The notes under the pieces are model-generated. The model saw only the letters and a list, made by a program, of their open reading frames with translations. It did not search any database and was not told the DNA's origin. A stretch of 64,000 nt of DNA from Thermodesulfatator autotrophicus (GTDB lineage Bacteria; Desulfobacterota; Thermodesulfobacteria; Thermodesulfobacteriales; Thermodesulfatatoraceae). Made by a program: the position numbers and the translations under genes. Where the stretch lies: the NCBI RefSeq assembly GCF_001642325.1, contig NZ_LSFI01000006.1:1-64000 (forward strand), read 5' to 3'. This document shows, one piece after another, positions 35,929-43,904 of the stretch. Positions within the stretch are counted from its first letter, which is position 1; the number at the start of each line of letters is the position of its first letter.

Positions 35929-36040
35929 GAGACCCTTGCAAAATATTTTACTGAGACTGCTTCGTCGGCCTTTCGGCCTCCTCGCAGTGACAATGGATTG
36001 TCATTGCGAGCCACAAAATGGCGAAGCAATCTCTTTCCTT
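35929..36040. repeat. partial copy of the GAGAC repeat/MITE family
   Basis: The left end GAGACCCTTGCAAAAT matches the left end of the element at 21185 in 14 of 16 bases. Inside, GAGACTGCTTCGTCGGCC and the hairpin GGCCTTTCGGCC are followed by GCAGTGACAA and GCGAAGCAATCTC. No matching right end is seen, so the copy is truncated. The remaining 200 bases of this gap show no gene apart from the tRNA at 36159. Confidence 0.6.
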
Positions 36041-36158
36041 AAATTGTAAAAAAACTAATGTTTTAGAGTTCTCTCTAAAGAGAGAGGCTCTTAAATTCTG
36101 CCACATAACAAGATTTAGTTACTAAGCTTGAAGTTATAATCAGAGGAATGATTGATTT

Positions 36159-36235
36159 TGGCGCGCCCGGGAGGACTCGAACCTCCAGCCTCTGGATTCG
36201 TAGTCCAACGCTCTATCCGGTTGAGCTACGGGCGC
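36159..36235 (-). tRNA. tRNA-Arg (anticodon ACG)
   Basis: On the minus strand the acceptor stem is GCGCCCG/CGGGCGC, the D arm GCTCAACCGGATAGAGC, and the anticodon stem TTGGA/TCCAG with loop CTACGAA. The T arm is GGAGG/CCTCC, the discriminator G, and CCA is encoded. The anticodon ACG, read as ICG after deamination, serves CGN arginine codons. Confidence 0.95.
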
Positions 36236-36303
36236 GCACGAAAACTAAATTAACCCTTTTCCCAGAATTTGACAAGGGTTCACGGAGGGATTTTAATTCT
36301 CCC

Positions 36304-37386
36304 ATGGACTTAAAAAACCGTTTCAAAGAACTCATTTTTACCCTGGCGTCAATTCCCAGCCCAAGTGGTGAGGAGCGGGCTATTCTTGAGTATCTCTGGG
36401 GAAGGCTTTCACAGCTAAATATTCCTTTACGCAAACAAGAAGTGCCTGACCGTTTCTGGAACATCATTGTTAACGAATCTCCAGAAAACAAGTTACTTAT
36501 TACCACTCACGTGGACACTGTACCCCCCTGGCTTGGGATTTTTCCTCCTCGCATGGGAGAAGATCACCTGGAAGGCTTGGGCGTATGTGATGACAAGGCT
36601 GGCGTGGCCATAATGCTTATGCTTCTTGAAGAAAGGCTCAAACAGGGGAAACCTATTCCTGCTACCTTTGCCTTTGTGGTGGACGAAGAAAGAGAAGGCC
36701 AGGGTTCAGCCATCCTTGCCAGAGAGGCCAACCTTCCGCCCTATGCCGTAGTGCTAGAGCCTACAGATTTAAAAATAGCCATTGCTGAGGGTGGTTCTGT
36801 AGAGTTTGAAATACGAGTCAAAGGAAAAGCTGTTCACGGTAGCTGTATCCCCCACGGTGAAAACGCCATTGAACGAGCCATAGACCTTATAGGCAAACTA
36901 AAAAGGCTTTCTTTTCTTTACACCGAACACCCCTTGGTGGGGCCGGGCGGCTTTAACGTGGAAAGATTTACCGGCGGAGATGGAGAACTCAGGGTGCCTG
37001 ACCAGTGTATCGTGGAGATAGACTTTCGCGTCCTACCAGGCCAGGAAACACAGGATGTTATCAATGAAATTAAGCAAATTTTAGATGAAATTCCGAATGT
37101 CCATTATGTAGTAAAAGATATTTCTGAACCCTTTGCTATTCCTACGGAATCACCCATTGTGGAAAAGATGTGTGAGGCCTATCGCCATGCTTTAAAAGAA
37201 GAGCCAGAACTTTCTGGCATGCCAAGCTGGACTGATGCCGCCCACCTATATGCCGCAGGGGTTGAACCGGTTGTTTTTGGTCCAGGGGATCTTTCTCGCT
37301 GTCATACCCCTGAAGAAATCATAGAATTGGTAGATGTAGTTGAGGCCTTTTTGGTGCTTGATTCTTTGCTTGATATCTGGTCATAA
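36304..37386 (+). CDS. M20-family metallopeptidase (ArgE/DapE/PepT-like)
   Basis: A 360-residue zinc-dependent deacylase or peptidase. Catalytic-site motifs are LLITTHVDTVPPW, the bridging Asp in GVCDDKAGVAI, and the Glu-Glu pair in FVVDEEREGQGS. The dimerisation domain (about 170-280) begins VEFEIRVKGKAVHGS. The closest group is ArgE/DapE and the related succinyl-lysine deacylases; substrate unresolved. The ATG at 36304 is used because the frame upstream runs through the antisense of tRNA-Arg. The last 85 bases overlap the convergent acetyltransferase gene. Confidence 0.85.
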   Translation: MDLKNRFKELIFTLASIPSPSGEERAILEYLWGRLSQLNIPLRKQEVPDRFWNIIVNESPENKLLITTHVDTVPPWLGIFPPRMGEDHLEGLGVCDDKAGVAIMLMLLEERLKQGKPIPATFAFVVDEEREGQGSAILAREANLPPYAVVLEPTDLKIAIAEGGSVEFEIRVKGKAVHGSCIPHGENAIERAIDLIGKLKRLSFLYTEHPLVGPGGFNVERFTGGDGELRVPDQCIVEIDFRVLPGQETQDVINEIKQILDEIPNVHYVVKDISEPFAIPTESPIVEKMCEAYRHALKEEPELSGMPSWTDAAHLYAAGVEPVVFGPGDLSRCHTPEEIIELVDVVEAFLVLDSLLDIWS

Positions 37387-37862
37387 GCTTTGTCTTCAAG
37401 CTCTTTCTCCATACGAAGCCAGGCACCCTGGCGGTCCGTCACCTTAAAACCCAGTTTTTCATAAAAACGGCGGGCGTCTTCATTTTTTTCTCCCACCCAG
37501 AGAGCCACTCGCTTAAAACCTCGTTTTTTTAAAAACTCCAGGGCTTTTTGCATCAAAAGTTTACCTAAACCCTGCCCCTGGTAAACCGGGTCAACTACCA
37601 GTTCATGTATCTCCGGAACTACCTTGCCGTGAAAGCGGCAGTCAGGTTGGACTACAATGAAGCCAGCTGGTTTCCCATTAACAAAGGCTACCCAAAAGCC
37701 TCCATCAGCATGCTTCATAAGCCATTTTAGATATCGCTTTACCCGCGATGGGTCCCTGTAAGCGTAAATATAGTCCTCCCGGTAAGCCTCAAGATAAATG
37801 CGCTTTAAGTCTTCGGCTAAAGGTTTTAAGTCTTTTATTGAGATTATTTCAATTTTTTCCAT
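37302..37862 (-). CDS. GNAT-family N-acetyltransferase
   Basis: A 186-residue acetyltransferase. The acetyl-CoA-binding motif A is VVDPVYQGQGLGKLLMQKAL, followed by the typical end of the domain (FYEKLGFKVTDRQG). The substrate is unknown. The catalytic domain ends near residue 155. The last 30 residues (SSKESSTKKASTTSTNSM) are low-complexity and are encoded antisense to the end of the M20 peptidase gene. This suggests loss of an earlier stop codon and extension into the neighbour. Confidence 0.82.
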   Translation of the reverse strand: MEKIEIISIKDLKPLAEDLKRIYLEAYREDYIYAYRDPSRVKRYLKWLMKHADGGFWVAFVNGKPAGFIVVQPDCRFHGKVVPEIHELVVDPVYQGQGLGKLLMQKALEFLKKRGFKRVALWVGEKNEDARRFYEKLGFKVTDRQGAWLRMEKELEDKAYDQISSKESSTKKASTTSTNSMISSGV

Positions 37863-37918
37863 TTTTCCTGATTATTAGCCTCTAAAAAATTTATGATATA
37901 AGTTTTTAATAACAAAAG

Positions 37919-38030
37919 TCATGCGAGCCGTCATAATCCCACAATGCGCCTCGCGAAAGAGATTGCTTCGCTTCGCTCGCAATGACAAAGAGGATTCGCA
38001 ATGACAAAGAGGGCTCGCAATAATAGAGTG
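37919..38030. repeat. dispersed repeat with GCAATGACAAAGAGG units
   Basis: GAGATTGCTTCGCTTCGCTCGCAATGAC is followed by GATTCGCAATGACAAAGAGG and GCTCGCAATAATAGAG, three related units in a row. It belongs to the GAGACTGCTTCG family. The gap from 37863 to 38109 holds no gene; only the GGAGG before 38110 is functional in appearance. Confidence 0.6.
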
Positions 38031-38109
38031 GGGCACTACAATGATAGTTTGCCATGGCCAATCAACATAGTCATCTGTTTTGCGCTCCCAGCAATATAAG
38101 GAGGCTTTT

Positions 38110-39528
38110 ATGTCTTCCATTAAATACGTTGTCCTTTCTGACTTACATCTGGGTGAAGAAGATAGCCTTTTGACTAACCTTAAACCAGGGGTAGCGGAAG
38201 AAGGCCCCCTTCAACCTTCCCCGGTGCTTAAAAAGCTTGGCCAGGGACTTGAAGAACTTTTAAGGAATAACTCTGCCAAGCCAGAATTAGTCATAATAGG
38301 CGACGGCCTGGAAATGGCGCTGGCCGGGGTGCACCAGGCTGCCATGGCCTTTGAAAGGCTTATTGAAGAGTTTTTCATTAAACGCCATTTATTTTCTGGC
38401 ATAGTTTATGTTCCCGGAAACCACGACCATCACTTATGGGAAACTGCCCGCGAGATACAATATAGTAATTTTGTTGAAAGAAAAAAGTCTCCCGGGGATT
38501 TTTTACCAGAACCCTGGCATATCTCCACAGTTTTTCCCGAAAAGGATTATCACTTTGTACCTTCTCCCTTTTTGCAAAAGTTAGTTAACCGCTACCCAGC
38601 CCTTCAAGAAGTCAAAGTAAAAATACTTTATCCGGTATTTGGCCTTATTAGCAACGAGGAAAAAAGAATAGTCTGCTTACACCACGGCCACCTGCTTGAA
38701 TCTATCTACCGCCTTATGAGCAAACTCAAGGTCGCCCTTTTCCCTGAAGAAAAAGAACCTGAAACTTTGAATGAAATAGAAAAAGAAAACTTCGCCTGGA
38801 TTGATTTTTTCTGGTCCACCATGGGGCGTTCTGGCAAAGTGGGCACCAAAATAGAAAGGATTTATGAAATGCTTTTGGTTCCAGCTACTTTTAAAGACCT
38901 TATTGCCAATTTGGCCAGAGCCCTAGCCGAAAAATTTGACCTGCCTTTTATTCCCGAAAGATGGGAAGACGATCTTATTGAAAAAGCTGTGGCGAAATTT
39001 TTAAGAGAAAACTTTTTACCAGAACGTCAAATGGAAAAAACAATCCTCGCTGGAAAAACTGAAAAAGAATTACGCTGGTTCATAGAAGGCCCTATTTTGC
39101 ATGAGATCAAAAAAGCCCTGCCCGTTGATGAAGAAGAGCTTTCTACTTATCAATTTCAATTCGTTTTTGGCCATACCCACAAACCCTTTGCCAGACTTGA
39201 TAAATTTAAGCCCTTTAAACCCTGGACTAAAGTTTTTAACACCGGAGGCTGGGTTATTGATCGCCTGGAACTTATCCACACTTATGGGGCCAAATTAATA
39301 CTGATATCAGACGATTTAGAAGTAATACCCCTTGAACTTTTTCGTCAGGGACGCCTTGAACCGCCCCAAGTTTCATACGTAAAAAGCCCTGATGAACCGC
39401 TTCCTCCTATAGTTGCTGGGTTACAAGAAAAACTTAAAAGCCCGGTATGGCAGGAGTTCGTAGAGGTTGTTCAGAGTGCCGCCCAGGTAAGGGTTGGGCA
39501 CTTAAGAAGGCGCTTATTTGGCCTTTAA
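38110..39528 (+). CDS. metallophosphoesterase
   Basis: A 472-residue calcineurin-like phosphoesterase. The metal ligands are in VLSDLHLGEED (Asp, His), IIGDGLEMAL (Asp), VPGNHDHHLW (Asn, His), VCLHHGHLLE and VFGHTHKPFAR. The order fits the family. A large helical insertion (about 215-330) between the last two motifs makes it longer than typical. UDP-diacylglucosamine hydrolases (LpxH) share the motifs, but the length argues against that call. AAGGAGG stands seven bases before the ATG. The 3' end overlaps the convergent aroB by 15 bases. Confidence 0.78.
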   Translation: MSSIKYVVLSDLHLGEEDSLLTNLKPGVAEEGPLQPSPVLKKLGQGLEELLRNNSAKPELVIIGDGLEMALAGVHQAAMAFERLIEEFFIKRHLFSGIVYVPGNHDHHLWETAREIQYSNFVERKKSPGDFLPEPWHISTVFPEKDYHFVPSPFLQKLVNRYPALQEVKVKILYPVFGLISNEEKRIVCLHHGHLLESIYRLMSKLKVALFPEEKEPETLNEIEKENFAWIDFFWSTMGRSGKVGTKIERIYEMLLVPATFKDLIANLARALAEKFDLPFIPERWEDDLIEKAVAKFLRENFLPERQMEKTILAGKTEKELRWFIEGPILHEIKKALPVDEEELSTYQFQFVFGHTHKPFARLDKFKPFKPWTKVFNTGGWVIDRLELIHTYGAKLILISDDLEVIPLELFRQGRLEPPQVSYVKSPDEPLPPIVAGLQEKLKSPVWQEFVEVVQSAAQVRVGHLRRRLFGL

Positions 39529-40599
39529 TTCTTCTACGATTTCTTTTAGCAATTCCTTAGGCGGCTCTTCGTAAAAAACAGGTATTCCCAGTTTTTTTAG
39601 TAAAACAAAAATTAGTTTCCCTTTCCAGACTTTCTTATCCGCTCGCAGGAAAGAAAGAATTTCTTCTGTCTCAAGCTCCTGGGGTATGCGGGTGGGTAGG
39701 CCTAAGGCCTCAAGGAGTTTGACAAGCCTTGGGCTTATTTTTTCTTCCGCCACACCAAGCTTTTCTGAAAGAAGGGCTGCCGCCACCATACCAATGCTTA
39801 CGCAAAGACCGTGGAGTATCTGGTAATTCGCCGCCGCTTCAATGGCGTGGCCAAGGGTATGACCAAAGTTTAAGATACGCCTTAAGCCTCCTTCTTTTTC
39901 ATCACGTGAGACCACTTCTGCCTTAATGCGGCAACTTTCATAAATAATGTGCTCAAGGCTTTCGGCGTCATAATTAAGTAACTTCTGGCTATTTTGTTCC
40001 AGGAATTCAAAAAGCTCAGGGCTTGAGATACAGCCGTATTTAGCCACTTCGGCCAGGCCGTTTTTAAGGTGTTCAAAGGGAAGGGTGCTAAGCACACCGT
40101 AGTCAATGTAAACTCGCCACGGCTGGTAGAAAGTGCCAAGGAGATTTTTCCCTTCAGGGAGATCCACGCCGGTTTTTCCGCCCACAGAGCTATCCACCTG
40201 GGCCAGAAGACTTGTTGGGATTTGCACATAAGGCACTCCGCGTAGATAGATAGAAGCAAGAAAGCCGGCCAGGTCTCCAGTGACTCCTCCACCAAGGGCA
40301 ATAACCGCACATTTGCGGTCAAAGCCTGCTCTTATCATCTCGCGGGCCAGGCTAACCACGGTGTCCATATTTTTTGAGGCTTCTCCTGCCGGAAAGATAA
40401 AAAGCTCAGCTGAAAGCCCGGCCTCTTTTAGGAGGCAAAGGAGATCTTCCCCTAAGAGTTCTGCTACCTGGCTGTCAGAGATAAGGGCATAACGGTAGCC
40501 AAGATTAAGTTTTTTCAAATCTTCAGGAACTTCGGTTAAAAGGCCACCTTCAATTAATATTTTGTAGGGCTTACCTGTTTTTACCTCTAAGATTTTCAT
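39514..40599 (-). CDS. aroB: 3-dehydroquinate synthase
   Basis: Second step of the shikimate pathway: converts DAHP to 3-dehydroquinate with bound NAD+. Conserved blocks are IALGGGVTGDLAGFLASIY, PTSLLAQVDSSVGGKTGVD, the zinc-site segment ILNFGHTLGHAIEA, and HGLCVSIGM. At 361 residues it is of normal length. It is transcribed alone, converging on the phosphoesterase gene. The start at 40599 stands near a REP-like repeat in the promoter region. Confidence 0.95.
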   Translation of the reverse strand: MKILEVKTGKPYKILIEGGLLTEVPEDLKKLNLGYRYALISDSQVAELLGEDLLCLLKEAGLSAELFIFPAGEASKNMDTVVSLAREMIRAGFDRKCAVIALGGGVTGDLAGFLASIYLRGVPYVQIPTSLLAQVDSSVGGKTGVDLPEGKNLLGTFYQPWRVYIDYGVLSTLPFEHLKNGLAEVAKYGCISSPELFEFLEQNSQKLLNYDAESLEHIIYESCRIKAEVVSRDEKEGGLRRILNFGHTLGHAIEAAANYQILHGLCVSIGMVAAALLSEKLGVAEEKISPRLVKLLEALGLPTRIPQELETEEILSFLRADKKVWKGKLIFVLLKKLGIPVFYEEPPKELLKEIVEELKAK

Positions 40600-40632
40600 A
40601 ACTTTTTCTTAAACTAAAATCAGAGAACTTTC

Positions 40633-40648
40633 AAATTTTGCCTGTCCC
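40633..40648 (-). repeat. REP-like unit upstream of aroB
   Basis: AAATTTTGCCTGTCCC is an inverted copy of the RAYT-associated unit. It lies in the 73 bases between the divergent aroB and fumarase genes, so it probably overlaps their promoters. Confidence 0.7.
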
Positions 40649-40672
40649 TGTTTTTGTGGTAATTCAAGTTTT

Positions 40673-41506
40673 ATGAAACAGGTAAGAACGGAAGAAATAG
40701 TTGCTAAAGTGGCTCAAGCAGTTGAAGAAGCCTGTAAGATTTTACCTAACAGGGTTTGGGAAGTTTTTCAAAAAGCCCAAAAGGAAGAACCTTCTCCCCT
40801 CGGGAAAAAAGTTTTTGATATCCTGCTTGAAAATGCCCGCCTGGCCCAGGAAGAAAATTTACCAATATGCCAGGATACCGGCATAGCTGTAATATTTGTA
40901 GAACTCGGCGAAGAAGTAAAAGTAAAGGGGCTATATGAAGCTATAAACCAGGGAGTAGCCAAAGGTTATGAAAAGGGGCTTTTGCGTAAATCTGTGGCTG
41001 ACCCTATAACACGCCAGAATACCGGCACCAATACGCCAGCGGTTATTCATCTTGAGATAGTTCCTGGAGATAAACTCAAAATAACAGTTTTTCCCAAGGG
41101 CTGTGGCAGTGAAAATATGAGCGCTCTAAAGATGCTTCCCCCCTCGGCCGGGCTTCTGGGAGTGAAAGAATTCGTAAAAGAGGTGGTCAAAAACGCCGGG
41201 CCTAACCCCTGCCCTCCAATTACGGTGGGGGTAGGCCTTGGTGGCACCTTTGAAAAAGCAGCTTATCTCGCTAAAAAGGCCCTTACAAGGCCCTTAGGTG
41301 AGCCTCATCCTGAGAAAAAAATAGCCGAACTAGAAAAAGAGCTTTTGGCAGAAATCAACACTCTAGGAATAGGTCCCCTTGGTTTTGGCGGCAAGATCAC
41401 CGCCCTTGCTGTACACGTTGAAACCTTTCCAACTCACATTGCCAGTCTTCCCGTGGCTGTAAACATTCAGTGTCATGCCGCCAGGATTAAAAAACTGGAA
41501 TTCTAG
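40673..41506 (+). CDS. class I fumarate hydratase, alpha (N-terminal) subunit
   Basis: A 277-residue subunit of the two-subunit [4Fe-4S] fumarate hydratase (or tartrate dehydratase TtdA), interconverting fumarate and malate. Cluster cysteines are expected in PICQDTGIAVIF, FPKGCGSENMSAL and NIQCHAARIKK. GVGLGGTFEKAA is also typical. The beta subunit is not in the window, so it must be encoded elsewhere. The next gene follows after nine bases but is an unrelated HAD protein. Confidence 0.85.
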   Translation: MKQVRTEEIVAKVAQAVEEACKILPNRVWEVFQKAQKEEPSPLGKKVFDILLENARLAQEENLPICQDTGIAVIFVELGEEVKVKGLYEAINQGVAKGYEKGLLRKSVADPITRQNTGTNTPAVIHLEIVPGDKLKITVFPKGCGSENMSALKMLPPSAGLLGVKEFVKEVVKNAGPNPCPPITVGVGLGGTFEKAAYLAKKALTRPLGEPHPEKKIAELEKELLAEINTLGIGPLGFGGKITALAVHVETFPTHIASLPVAVNIQCHAARIKKLEF

Positions 41507-41515
41507 GAGTAAAAA

Positions 41516-41989
41516 ATGCTTAAGATAGAGATTCCAAGAACAGGACTATTGGAAATCAAACACTTAGTTCTAGATTTCAACGGCACTCTCTCTGTTGACG
41601 GACGTATTAAAACAGGAGTTAAAGAAAAGTTATTTGAACTGGGCAAAAATCTTGAAGTCCATGTAATTACGGCGGATACCTTTGGGAAAGCCAGAAAAGC
41701 GCTTATAGATGTAAATTGCCAGCTCCATATTTTACCTCCTGATGAACCCCATGATGAATTAAAGTTAAAATACGTGGAAGAACTGCGAGCCACTAATGTC
41801 TGTGCTATAGGAAATGGCAGCAATGATGCCTTAATGCTGGCTGAAGCCAGGCTGGGCATAGCCGTATTGATGGAAGAAGGCCTATCCAAAGAGGCCTTTC
41901 TTGCCGCCGACATTTTAGTCAAGGATATAAACGATGCGCTGGAGCTATTATTAAATCCTTTGAGGCTTAAAGCTACTTTGCGCCGCTAA
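41516..41989 (+). CDS. HAD-superfamily protein (soluble P-type-ATPase-like)
   Basis: A 157-residue HAD-fold protein without a cap domain. Motif I is LVLDFNGTLSVDGRI and motif IV is CAIGNGSNDALMLAEARLGI. These resemble the phosphorylation and hinge segments of P-type ATPases, hence the usual name soluble P-type ATPase. No membrane segments are present. Its stop (TAA) directly abuts the ATG of the downstream antiporter, suggesting a shared transcript. Substrate unknown. Confidence 0.75.
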   Translation: MLKIEIPRTGLLEIKHLVLDFNGTLSVDGRIKTGVKEKLFELGKNLEVHVITADTFGKARKALIDVNCQLHILPPDEPHDELKLKYVEELRATNVCAIGNGSNDALMLAEARLGIAVLMEEGLSKEAFLAADILVKDINDALELLLNPLRLKATLRR

Positions 41990-43771
41990 ATGGAACAAAA
42001 CTTACTTCTTTATTTATCAGCCATTATCGCTTTAGGTATTTTGTGTCAGTGGTTAGCCTGGCTGCTTAAGCTTCCCTCTATCTTACTTTTTTTGGTAGCC
42101 GGTCTATTTTTGGGCCCATTCACGGGCTTTTTAAATCCTGACGCCCTTTTAGGGAATTTTTTAGCTCCAATAGTTTCAGCCTCTATTGCCATAATTTTGT
42201 TTGAAGGAAGCCTGCGTCTAAAAGTAAAGGACATAAAAGCCAAGGCCTCAGTGGTAATTAATCTCGTTTCTATAGGGGCAGTAATTACCTGGGTGCTTAC
42301 CAGTCTTTTAGTCTATTTACTTCTGGGCCTACCATTAGACCTGGCCTTTTTAGTAGGGGCTATTCTTATCGTAAGTGGCCCTACCGTGGTAGCCCCTCTT
42401 CTTTGTCATACCCGCCCTAAAAAACCTTTAGGCCCTATCCTTAAATGGGAAAGCATTTTAATAGACCCATTAGGTGCAATTGCAGCGGTACTGGTCTTTG
42501 AGGCTATTATGCATCAGGCCTCAGGTTTATCTCTTTTTATTCCTCTAATCAAAATAGTTATAGTGGGCTTAACTGTGGGCTTTATTTTGGTGAAATTGCT
42601 CCAATTTTTTGTTAAGCGCTATTTTTTGCCAGAGTCTTTAGAAGTTCCCTTCTTTTTAATGATTTTAATGGTGGGTTTTACCTTTTCAAATTTTTTACAG
42701 CCAGAATCCGGGCTCTTAACCGCCACGGTAATGGGAATACTTTTAGCTAACCAGAATGTTATTTCCATAACCCACGTAGCCCAATTCAAAGAAAACTTAG
42801 CTATACCTTTATTAGCCAATCTTTTCATCATTCTGGTGGCCCGTCTCAAACCGGAATTTTTAAATCAATATGGATGGAAAGAACTTTTATTTCTTCTGGC
42901 TATAATTTTTCTGGTTAGACCCATTGCGGTATTTTGTTCCACTATAAAATCAGGCCTTTCTCTAAGGGAAAAACTGTTTTTATCAGCAGTCTCTCCACGA
43001 GGAATAATCGCTGCGGCTGTTTCCTCTCTTTTTGCTATTCACTTGAGTGAATATGGCTTCCCCCAGGCGGATAAATTAGTAAGCCTTGTTTTTTTAGTAA
43101 TAATGGGAACGGTAGTGATAAACAGCTTCTTTTTAAAACCTTTAGCCAACTTTTTAAAAGTTTCTCAGCCAGACCCTCAAGGAGTGCTCTTTGTGGGAGC
43201 CCATGACTGGGCAAGGGAAATGGCCCGCAAAATTCATGAAGAAGGATTTGAAGTTTTATTGGTAGATACTAACTGGTTTCACATAAAGTTAGCCGAACAG
43301 GAAGGCCTCCCTCATTTCTACGCCAGCGTTTTTTCAGATTGCGTGCTGGAAGAAATAGAATTTGAGGGCATAGGAAAGCTTTTCGCCTTAACTGGCAATG
43401 ATGAAGTAAACTCTTTGGCCGTAGTTCATTTTGCCGAAGTCTTCGGCTATAAAGAGGTCTATCAGCTTCCCCCACTTCAAAAGAATATTGGCTGCTTACG
43501 GATAAGTGCTCCTAAAAGAGGACGAATCCTTTTTGGTGAAGAAATAGACTACCAGTTTTTTGAATACCGTTATAGAAAAGGCTATGTAATACGCAAGATA
43601 AAAATTACCGAAAAATATTCCATGGAAGACGCTTTTGCCTGTTTTAGTGGCGATTTTATCCCTCTATTTTTAATAACCGAAGACCGCAAGAAAATAAAAG
43701 TCTATACCACCGATTATCGTCCTAACCCCAGCCCTGGAGATCTTTTAGTAGCCCTAACTCCTCCCAAATAA
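41990..43771 (+). CDS. CPA-family cation:proton antiporter with cytoplasmic TrkA-N-like domain
   Basis: A 593-residue membrane protein. The first 390 residues form about twelve helices, with LILFEGSLRLK near helix 3, the substrate-site segment GPTVVAPLL and SAVSPRGIIAAAVSSLFAI near the end. This is typical of NhaP/Kef antiporters. The rest contains a Rossmann-like regulatory domain (VLFVGAHDWAREMARKI, LFALTGNDEVNSLAVVHFAE). It exchanges Na+ or K+ for protons across the cytoplasmic membrane; the ion is not determined. Confidence 0.85.
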   Translation: MEQNLLLYLSAIIALGILCQWLAWLLKLPSILLFLVAGLFLGPFTGFLNPDALLGNFLAPIVSASIAIILFEGSLRLKVKDIKAKASVVINLVSIGAVITWVLTSLLVYLLLGLPLDLAFLVGAILIVSGPTVVAPLLCHTRPKKPLGPILKWESILIDPLGAIAAVLVFEAIMHQASGLSLFIPLIKIVIVGLTVGFILVKLLQFFVKRYFLPESLEVPFFLMILMVGFTFSNFLQPESGLLTATVMGILLANQNVISITHVAQFKENLAIPLLANLFIILVARLKPEFLNQYGWKELLFLLAIIFLVRPIAVFCSTIKSGLSLREKLFLSAVSPRGIIAAAVSSLFAIHLSEYGFPQADKLVSLVFLVIMGTVVINSFFLKPLANFLKVSQPDPQGVLFVGAHDWAREMARKIHEEGFEVLLVDTNWFHIKLAEQEGLPHFYASVFSDCVLEEIEFEGIGKLFALTGNDEVNSLAVVHFAEVFGYKEVYQLPPLQKNIGCLRISAPKRGRILFGEEIDYQFFEYRYRKGYVIRKIKITEKYSMEDAFACFSGDFIPLFLITEDRKKIKVYTTDYRPNPSPGDLLVALTPPK

Positions 43772-43818
43772 AATTGCTTTGAAGCCTTGCTCTTAAAAAA
43801 CTTGTACTTATTTTTTAA

Positions 43819-43832
43819 TTAGACTTTTCTAA
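43819..43832. promoter_or_regulatory. inverted repeat upstream of the Sec-peroxiredoxin promoter
   Basis: TTAGA-CTTT-TCTAA is a perfect 5-bp inverted repeat ending 9 bases upstream of the -35 box. It could be an operator for a redox-sensing regulator, but no such regulator is encoded nearby and the motif is short. Confidence 0.3.
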
Positions 43833-43841
43833 AAAGTGCTA

Positions 43842-43870
43842 TTGACATAAGCTTAAAATAATTCTAAAAA
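43842..43870 (+). promoter_or_regulatory. sigma-70 promoter of the peroxiredoxin gene
   Basis: A perfect -35 box TTGACA is followed after 17 bases by TAAAAA. The start codon lies 34 bases further on, with AAGGAGG in between. The region between the antiporter stop and this promoter is strongly AT-rich. Confidence 0.55.
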
Positions 43871-43904
43871 AATAAAAAAACTAAAAAGAAAAGGAGGTTA
43901 AATT

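Noticed and set aside
35805-36029. A 74-codon minus-strand frame (MLRHFVARNDNP)
   Set aside because: It is a translation of the dispersed GCAATGACAA repeat, which yields such peptides in many genomes.
36148-36303. N-terminal extension of the M20 peptidase
   Set aside because: The added 52 codons run through the complement of tRNA-Arg(ACG); family similarity begins at the ATG at 36304.
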